DNA of 64,000 nt, taken from assembly GCF_001875655.1 (NCBI RefSeq), contig NZ_MKEQ01000002.1, positions 62,001 through 126,000 of the forward strand. Reading direction: 5' to 3'. Positions 58,532-64,000 of the stretch are shown in pieces. The notes under the pieces are model-generated. The model worked only from the letters and a program-made list of their open reading frames with translations, had not been told where the DNA came from and made no database searches. Each line of letters opens with the position of its first letter. The stretch's first letter is position 1. This DNA is from Enterobacter hormaechei ATCC 49162. GTDB taxonomy: Bacteria > Pseudomonadota > Gammaproteobacteria > Enterobacterales > Enterobacteriaceae. The translations under genes were made by a program, and so were the position numbers.

Positions 58532-58674
58532 ACGCATTCCTTGTCAAAAATTGAAAATTGGATGTAACACGAGGGAATAAATGGAAAAGTTCCATTATGC
58601 GGACGGTATGTTATCGACTGAGGTAAGAAGGGAGTAGTCCGCTTAAAGACTACTCCCGGGAGAGAGTTTATGCG

Positions 58675-60048
58675 TTAGTGGCTGGAGAACCAGTTCAGTT
58701 TTTCGCGCAGGGCTACCACGCGACCCACCACGATCAGCGCCGGGCTTTCAACCTGCTGTGCCAGCTCGCCAAGCTGCGTCAGTACGCCATCGACTACTCG
58801 CTGGGTAATGGCAGTGCCGTTTTCCACCAGCGCGACCGGCATATCTGCTTCCATGCCATGCTCCAGCAGTTTCGCCTGAATCGTGGCAGCCTGGTTTAGC
58901 CCCATGTAGAAGACCAGCGTCTGCTTTTCAGCGGCCAGATTATGCCAGTCCAGCTCGCTACCGGTTTTCAGGTGGCCCGTCACCAGGCGCACGCTCTGGG
59001 CGTAGTCGCGATGGGTTAACGGAATGCCGGAATAGGCAGAACAGCCGGATGCCGCGGTAATGCCCGGCACCACGGAGAACGGAATACCCGCGTTGCACAG
59101 GGTTTCCAGCTCCTCGCCGCCGCGACCAAAGATAAACGGATCGCCGCCTTTCAGACGCACCACGCGCTTACCTTTTTGCGCTTCCCGCAGCAGGATCTGG
59201 TTGATCTCCTCCTGCGGTACGCAGTGATAACCCGCCCGTTTGCCGACGAACACGCGGTCAGCATCGCGGCGCACCAGATTCATGATGTCATCTGAGACCA
59301 GACGGTCATACACCACGATGTCCGCCTGCTGGATCTGCTGAAGCCCTTTCAGCGTCAGCAGGCCCGCATCGCCGGGACCTGCGCCTACCAGTACCACTTC
59401 ACCGCGATGATCCAGCGGTTCAGAGAGGAGTTGCTCGGTCGTCTCTTCAACCGCTTTCGCATCCTGATTCGCCAGCGACTGCGCCAGCCTGTCGTTAACA
59501 AAGAACTTCTCCCAGAAACGACGGCGTTCGCCCACGGTCGAGAAGGTTTGCTTCACGCGGGAACGAAGCTGCCCGGCGTAATGGGCAATCTGACCAAGAT
59601 GCTGTGGCAGCACGGCTTCCAGTTTCTCCCGCAGGAGACGGGCAAGAACGGGCGAGCGGCCACCGGATGACACCGCAATCATCAGCGGTGAACGGTCGAT
59701 AATCGACGGCATGATAAAGCTCGCCTCTTTCGGCGCATCCACCACGTTACAGAAGATGCGGCGCGCTTCGCAGGCGTCGCTGACGCGCTGGTTAACGTCA
59801 TCGTTATCCGTTGCGGCGATGGTCAGCCAGCAGGTATCCAGCAGGGATTCATCAAATTCACCCTGTACCTGCGTGAGCATCCCTTCCTGCGCCCAGACGT
59901 CAAACTGTGGGGCGAAGGTGAGGGCGTTGACGGTCAGTCGGGCGCCCGCCTCTAACAGCAGGCGCGCTTTGCGTTCAGCCACATCGCCGCCGCCCACGAG
60001 CAGGCAGTCGCGGTTGCGTAATTGACAAAAAATCGGCAGGTGATCCAC
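58675..60048 (-). CDS. cysG: Siroheme synthase, trifunctional
   Basis: Makes siroheme from uroporphyrinogen III: an N-terminal NAD-dependent precorrin-2 dehydrogenase and ferrochelatase (about 1-200) is fused to a C-terminal SAM-dependent uroporphyrinogen methyltransferase (about 216-450). 457 residues as in E. coli. Visible motifs are [37 protein letters not shown] (phospho-serine loop), [14 protein letters not shown] and [14 protein letters not shown]. Siroheme is the cofactor of NirB, encoded just upstream, and of sulfite reductase. It follows nirD directly; nirC is absent. Confidence 0.97.
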   Translation of the reverse strand: MDHLPIFCQLRNRDCLLVGGGDVAERKARLLLEAGARLTVNALTFAPQFDVWAQEGMLTQVQGEFDESLLDTCWLTIAATDNDDVNQRVSDACEARRIFCNVVDAPKEASFIMPSIIDRSPLMIAVSSGGRSPVLARLLREKLEAVLPQHLGQIAHYAGQLRSRVKQTFSTVGERRRFWEKFFVNDRLAQSLANQDAKAVEETTEQLLSEPLDHRGEVVLVGAGPGDAGLLTLKGLQQIQQADIVVYDRLVSDDIMNLVRRDADRVFVGKRAGYHCVPQEEINQILLREAQKGKRVVRLKGGDPFIFGRGGEELETLCNAGIPFSVVPGITAASGCSAYSGIPLTHRDYAQSVRLVTGHLKTGSELDWHNLAAEKQTLVFYMGLNQAATIQAKLLEHGMEADMPVALVENGTAITQRVVDGVLTQLGELAQQVESPALIVVGRVVALREKLNWFSSH

Positions 60049-60182
60049 GACGTTACCTCACAGCATTCATGGCGGGGGAAGAATTGACGTCAGGATAACA
60101 GCAGGAATCGTACAGAACATACGGTTTTTCCTGCCGTTACCCATAAGGGGTCATAAGCCTTTCCTATTGAAAAGGCGAGGGG

Positions 60183-60509
60183 TTACGCTTTCAGCTGCAC
60201 CTCGCCGTCCTTCACGCGGACGTCGTAGTGTTTGACCGAGACGCTTTCATCTTCCATGCAGCGTCCGTCGGTTAAGCGGAAGCGCTGCTTTTTCAGCGGG
60301 CTGGCAACCCACAGTTCGCCCTGGTGCTCCGCAATCAGACCGCGGGAGAGCACGCTGGCCTCGAAGAACGGGTCGATATTGCTGATGGCAAAGACCTGTT
60401 CATCGTGGCGCGGGCGGAAAATCGCCACCTGCTCGTTACCCAGCAGAGCACAGACGCCGGTTGCTGGCAGAATGTCATTAATATTGCAGATATTTACCCA
60501 CTGGCTCAT
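60183..60509 (-). CDS. nirD: Nitrite reductase (NADH) small subunit NirD
   Basis: Small subunit of the cytoplasmic NADH-dependent nitrite reductase that makes ammonium. 108 residues as in E. coli, a Rieske-like fold without the usual cluster ligands. It overlaps the nirB stop by 4 bp (ATGA) and is followed after 134 bp by cysG. Confidence 0.96.
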   Translation of the reverse strand: MSQWVNICNINDILPATGVCALLGNEQVAIFRPRHDEQVFAISNIDPFFEASVLSRGLIAEHQGELWVASPLKKQRFRLTDGRCMEDESVSVKHYDVRVKDGEVQLKA

Positions 60510-63049
60510 GCGTTTTCCTCCACCAGCATCACCGGAATACGTTCATACGGGGTCGCTGGACGATGCTGTTCGCGCTCCGGCACCACCTGCACGTTCGGGT
60601 CGCGCTGGGTGCTGTTGATAAAGTGTTTGAAGCGAGTCTGCGCCGCTGGCGTGTTCACGGTTTCGGTCCACTCGCAGATCACCGCCTCGCGCAGGCGAGC
60701 CATTTCGGATTCCAGCTGTTCATTCAGACCCAGCTTGTCGTCGATAATGACCGACTTCAGGTAGTCGATGCCGCCTTCAAGGTTATCCAGCCAGGACGCG
60801 GTACGGGTCAGCTTATCGGCGGTACGAATGTAGAACATCATGAAGCGGTCGAGGTATTTGATCAGCGTATCGTGATCGAGATCGGCGGCCAGCAGGTCTG
60901 CATGGCGAGGTTTCATCCCGCCGTTACCGCACACGTACAGGTTCCAGCCTTTCTCGGTGGCAATGATACCCACGTCTTTGCCCTGCGCTTCCGCACATTC
61001 ACGGGTACAGCCTGAGACGCCGAACTTCATTTTGTGCGGCGTACGGATGCCTTTGTAGCGGTTTTCCAGCTCTACGCCGAAGCCCACGCTGTCGCCTACG
61101 CCGTAGCGGCACCAGGTGCTGCCCACGCAGGTTTTCGCCATACGCAGCGCTTTGGCGTACGCGTGACCGGTTTCGAAGCCCGCTTCAATCAGCTGACGCC
61201 AGATTTCCGGCAGGTCATCTTTCTGCGCACCAAACAGGCCGATACGCTGGGAGCCGGTGATTTTGGTGTACAGGTTAAACTCACGGGCGATACGGCCTAC
61301 GGCGACCAGCCCTTCCGGGGTAATTTCCCCCCCGGCAGAACGCGGGATCACCGAGTAAGTCCCGTCTTTCTGAATATTGGCCAGGAAGTTATCGTTGGTG
61401 TCCTGAAGCGGCGTGTGTTCTGGCTTGAGCACATATTCGTTCCAGCAGGACGCCAGCAGGGAACCGACCGTCGGTTTACAGACTTCACAGCCGTAGCCCT
61501 GGCCATGTTTCTCCAGCAGTTCGTCGAAGGACTTAATGCCTTCCACGCGAATCAGGTGATACAGCTCCTGGCGAGAGTAAGCGAAGTGCTCGCACAGGTT
61601 ATTGTTCACTTCGATGCCCTGTTTCGCCAGTTCAGCGTTCAGCACCTGAGTCACCAGCGGAATGCAGCCGCCACAGCCGGTCCCGGCTTTGGTTTCCGCC
61701 TTCAGTGCCGCAACGGTGTGACAGCCTTTGTTGATGGCGGAGATCAGCATGCCTTTGGTCACGTCGAAGCAGGAGCAAATCTGTGCGCTGTCCGGCAGTT
61801 TATCCACGCCGATGGACGGTTTACCGCTGGAGGCGTGCGCTGGCAGGATCAGCGCGTCCGGGTTCTCCGGCAGCTCAATGGCGTTCAGCACCAGCTGGAG
61901 CAGGTTACCAAAGTCGCTGGTATCGCCCACCAGCACCGCCCCGAGCAGGGTTTTGTTGTCCTGGCTGACGATAAGACGTTTGTAGACTTCTTTGCTTTCG
62001 TCCAGATAAACATAGCTGCGGGAGTTCGGGGTGCGGCCATGCGCATCGCCAATACCGCCCACGTCCACACCCAGCAGCTTCAGCTTGGCGCTCATGTCTG
62101 CGCCGGTGAAGGCGTTTTCGCTGCCGAGGATATGGTCAACGGCGACCTGCGCCATTTTGTATCCTGGTGCAACCAGACCGTATACGCGGTTGTTCCAGCT
62201 GGCGCATTCGCCGATGGCGTAGATATCCGGATCGGAGGTCTGGCAGGTGTCGTTAATCATGATCCCGCCGCGCTGCGCAACGGCCAGTCCGCACTGGGTG
62301 GCCAGCTTGTCGCGCGGGCGAATGCCGGTGGAGAAGACGATGAAGTCCACTTCCAGCTCGCTGCCGTCGGCAAAGCGCATGGTTTTACGCGCTTCGGTAC
62401 CTTCCTGCACGATCTCTTTGGTGTTCTTGCTGGTGTGAACCTTCACGCCCATGCTTTCGATTTTACGGCGAAGCTGGTCGCCACCCATGTGGTCCAGCTG
62501 TTCAGCCATCAGCATCGGGGCAAATTCGATGACGTGGGTTTCAACGCCGAGGTTTTTCAGCGCGCCTGCCGCTTCCAGACCCAGCAGACCACCGCCGACA
62601 ACCGCACCGCGTTTGCTTCGACGTGCGCAGGATTCAATGGCGTTAAGGTCTTCAATGGTACGGTAAACGAAGCAATCCTGGGTTTCCGAACCTTTAATAG
62701 GCGGGATCCACGGGTACGAGCCAGTCGCCATAATCAGCTTGTCGTAAAAAACCGTACGTCCGGCGCTGGAGTGGATCACTTTCTCCTGACGGTTGATGGT
62801 GATAGCGCGTTCGCCCACCAGCACTTTCACGCCATGCTTCTCGTAGAATCCTTCACGCACCAGAGAGAGCTCTTCGGCGGTGTGGTGGGAGAAGTAGGAA
62901 GACAGGTGCACACGGTCGTACGCCTTGCGGGGTTCTTCACAGAACACGGTAATATCGAACTGGTTAGCATCGGCTTTATCGAGAAGATCCTCAATAAAGC
63001 GGTGGCCGACCATGCCGTTACCGATGATAGCGAGTCTGACTTTGCTCAT
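60506..63049 (-). CDS. nirB: Nitrite reductase (NADH) large subunit NirB
   Basis: Large subunit of the cytoplasmic nitrite reductase. 847 residues as in E. coli. Order: FAD/NAD-binding oxidoreductase part (IIGNGMVGHRFIEDL), a BFD-like [2Fe-2S] domain (ICSCFDVTKG, TGCGGCIP), then the nitrite/sulfite reductase half with siroheme/[4Fe-4S] ligands TCVGSTWCRYG and GVSGCTRECAEAQGKDVG. Regulation: FNR and NarL/P sites upstream (63108-63150). cysG downstream supplies the cofactor. Confidence 0.97.
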   Translation of the reverse strand: MSKVRLAIIGNGMVGHRFIEDLLDKADANQFDITVFCEEPRKAYDRVHLSSYFSHHTAEELSLVREGFYEKHGVKVLVGERAITINRQEKVIHSSAGRTVFYDKLIMATGSYPWIPPIKGSETQDCFVYRTIEDLNAIESCARRSKRGAVVGGGLLGLEAAGALKNLGVETHVIEFAPMLMAEQLDHMGGDQLRRKIESMGVKVHTSKNTKEIVQEGTEARKTMRFADGSELEVDFIVFSTGIRPRDKLATQCGLAVAQRGGIMINDTCQTSDPDIYAIGECASWNNRVYGLVAPGYKMAQVAVDHILGSENAFTGADMSAKLKLLGVDVGGIGDAHGRTPNSRSYVYLDESKEVYKRLIVSQDNKTLLGAVLVGDTSDFGNLLQLVLNAIELPENPDALILPAHASSGKPSIGVDKLPDSAQICSCFDVTKGMLISAINKGCHTVAALKAETKAGTGCGGCIPLVTQVLNAELAKQGIEVNNNLCEHFAYSRQELYHLIRVEGIKSFDELLEKHGQGYGCEVCKPTVGSLLASCWNEYVLKPEHTPLQDTNDNFLANIQKDGTYSVIPRSAGGEITPEGLVAVGRIAREFNLYTKITGSQRIGLFGAQKDDLPEIWRQLIEAGFETGHAYAKALRMAKTCVGSTWCRYGVGDSVGFGVELENRYKGIRTPHKMKFGVSGCTRECAEAQGKDVGIIATEKGWNLYVCGNGGMKPRHADLLAADLDHDTLIKYLDRFMMFYIRTADKLTRTASWLDNLEGGIDYLKSVIIDDKLGLNEQLESEMARLREAVICEWTETVNTPAAQTRFKHFINSTQRDPNVQVVPEREQHRPATPYERIPVMLVEENA

Positions 63050-63107
63050 TTTTGCCTCGATTTCTTTTCTATTACTGCCTACCTTAACGATTCAGCAGGG
63101 GCACTTA

Positions 63108-63121
63108 TTGATGCAAATCAA
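63108..63121 (-). promoter_or_regulatory. FNR site of nirB
   Basis: TTGAT-N4-ATCAA (TTGATGCAAATCAA) is a perfect FNR site, 59 bp before the nirB start, as at E. coli nirB. Confidence 0.85.
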
Positions 63122-63134
63122 ATACGCCTTCACC

Positions 63135-63150
63135 TACCCCTTAGGGGGTA
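63135..63150 (-). promoter_or_regulatory. NarL/NarP 7-2-7 site of nirB
   Basis: TACCCCT-TA-GGGGGTA is a 7-2-7 inverted heptamer pair close to the TACYYMT consensus, centred about 27 bp upstream of the FNR site, as in E. coli nirB. Confidence 0.7.
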
Positions 63151-63276
63151 TATCTATGATTTGTCAGGATTTTTATAAGTGGCGGATATTGTTCGATTTT
63201 TGTGCTTGCTTGTTTTTTGCGCAATTTTTTGTGGGGTTTTTGCGAATCGACGGGCAGGGCGGATGAGCGGGGTATA

Positions 63277-63303
63277 AACCCCTTTGTACCAGACAAAGGG
63301 GTT
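63277..63303. terminator. Perfect palindrome downstream of tsgA, possible terminator
   Basis: AACCCCTTTGT / ACAAAGGGGTT, an 11-bp perfect stem with a five-base loop, 7 bp beyond the tsgA stop. It lacks a clear T run in the tsgA direction, so termination is not certain. Confidence 0.5.
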
Positions 63304-63310
63304 ACGGCGA

Positions 63311-64000
63311 TTAGTGGGTAGCCGTTGCCGGGTTGTGCTGACGGTGACGGGTGACAAAGCCCAGCACGAAGCACATGATGAACACCACGGCGTACAGACC
63401 GTTAGCGGTATGCAGCGCGGCCAGTGGGCCGCTGTGCGCAACAATCGGGCCGGTGACCACGAAGGTCAGCATGGTACCGATGGTGCCGCAGGTCAGCACG
63501 AAGTTCACCAGCTTTGGCGAGGCCACTTTGGTCTGGAGAGAGCCAAGGGTGATGATTGAGGTATAGATCGCGCTGGAGAAGAAGCCCAGGGTCAAAATGA
63601 ACCACGGCATATGTTCCGGGGAACCGTTGATGAACAGATACATCAGTACGGTTGCCAGACCCGCCAGGACGGTCAGAATACGTTGCAGGTCGAAGAAGCG
63701 CAGGATAAAGCTAAACGCCCACATGCCGAACATGTAAGACATCCAGAAATCGCTCACCAGTTTACCCGCGTCGTTCAGGCTCATGCCCAGACCTTTTGCG
63801 TATTCCGGCACCCAGGAGATAAAGCCCAGCTGGCCGAGGATGTAACACAGCGCGGCGATGGAGAGGAACAGCACGCCGATACCCCATTTTTCTTTCGCGA
63901 CCGGCTCGGACGTAGTCTGCGCTTTTTTGCCGAGCACCGGGAATTCACAGCCGAAGGTCAGAATGAAGATCGCGACATAAACCAGACCAATGCAGGCATA
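63311..64000 (-). CDS. tsgA: TsgA, major facilitator superfamily transporter, 3' part
   Basis: The C-terminal 229 residues of a 12-segment membrane transporter of about 393 residues; the gene continues beyond the right edge. The reading frame is open to the edge ([21 protein letters not shown] and onward), and the visible part has hydrophobic segments and motifs such as [22 protein letters not shown] matching E. coli TsgA. Substrate unknown; in Salmonella it is named for tellurite and selenite-related suppression. It lies next to nirB as in E. coli. Confidence 0.95.
   Translation of the reverse strand, partial: YACIGLVYVAIFILTFGCEFPVLGKKAQTTSEPVAKEKWGIGVLFLSIAALCYILGQLGFISWVPEYAKGLGMSLNDAGKLVSDFWMSYMFGMWAFSFILRFFDLQRILTVLAGLATVLMYLFINGSPEHMPWFILTLGFFSSAIYTSIITLGSLQTKVASPKLVNFVLTCGTIGTMLTFVVTGPIVAHSGPLAALHTANGLYAVVFIMCFVLGFVTRHRQHNPATATH

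Larger units (their letters stand above)
63050..63310. promoter_or_regulatory. nirB promoter region (261 bp) between nirB and tsgA
   Basis: Holds the FNR and NarL/P sites (63108-63150) and, next to tsgA, a palindrome (63277-63303). An AT-rich stretch lies between. No gene. Confidence 0.7.

Noticed and set aside
61034..63178. 714-codon open frame on the plus strand opposite nirB
   Set aside because: It is a complement of a GC-rich, strongly coding nirB frame; the product shows no recognisable family and no ribosome site, whereas nirB is full length and conserved.

Overview
This window is core chromosome of a member of the Enterobacteriaceae. Gene order and most protein lengths follow the Escherichia coli 75-77 min region (gntR to tsgA) almost gene for gene. 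The repeat style (REP elements with a GTAG head, plus a second CCCTCTCC-type palindrome family) and the sequence divergence suggest Enterobacter or a close relative (Lelliottia, Leclercia) rather than Escherichia itself. This assignment is an inference from remembered family sequences, not from a search.

Layout. 1-2523: gluconate regulator, kinase and low-affinity permease (gntR, gntK, gntU). 2524-3063: a repeat-rich junction with a small unknown ORF. 3064-4939: yhgN and asd. 5179-14547: the glycogen operon glgBXCAP. 14633-18315: glycerol-3-phosphate genes glpD and, divergent, glpEGR. 18378-26139: maltose genes malT and, divergent, malPQ. 26228-30046: gntT, nfuA, gntX, bioH. 30021-32846: ferrous iron uptake feoABC. 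33183-36074: yhgF (tex) and greB. 36303-38365: ompR-envZ. 38455-42449: pckA, hslO, hslR, yrfG. 42514-48186: igaA, nudE, mrcA. 48307-51580: hofMNOPQ (type IV pilus-like DNA uptake genes). 51867-58264: aroK-aroB-damX-dam-rpe-gph-trpS. 58361-64000: yhfL, cysG, nirD, nirB and the 3' part of tsgA.

Functional picture. Much of the window is carbon storage and sugar metabolism: glycogen synthesis and breakdown, maltodextrin breakdown, gluconate and glycerol-3-phosphate use, and gluconeogenesis (pckA). Visible operators fit this: GntR boxes and a CRP box before gntK, GntR boxes before gntT, two GlpR operators before glpD, a CsrA-type hairpin before glgC, a CRP box before pckA, a Fur-like box before feoA, and FNR plus NarL/P sites before nirB.

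Departures from the E. coli K-12 order, from remembered maps: nirC is missing between nirD and cysG; rtcRBA between glpR and malT, yhgE between hslO and pckA, rpnA/yhgA between bioH and feoC, and the yhf/frl cluster between trpS and yhfL are all absent. Two palindromic repeat families sit within about 50 bp downstream of stop codons at nearly every transcription-unit end.

I found no CRISPR array, insertion sequence, complete prophage, tRNA, rRNA or defence system. I see no convincing new multi-gene system. The most unusual stretch is the 540 bp gntU-yhgN junction.
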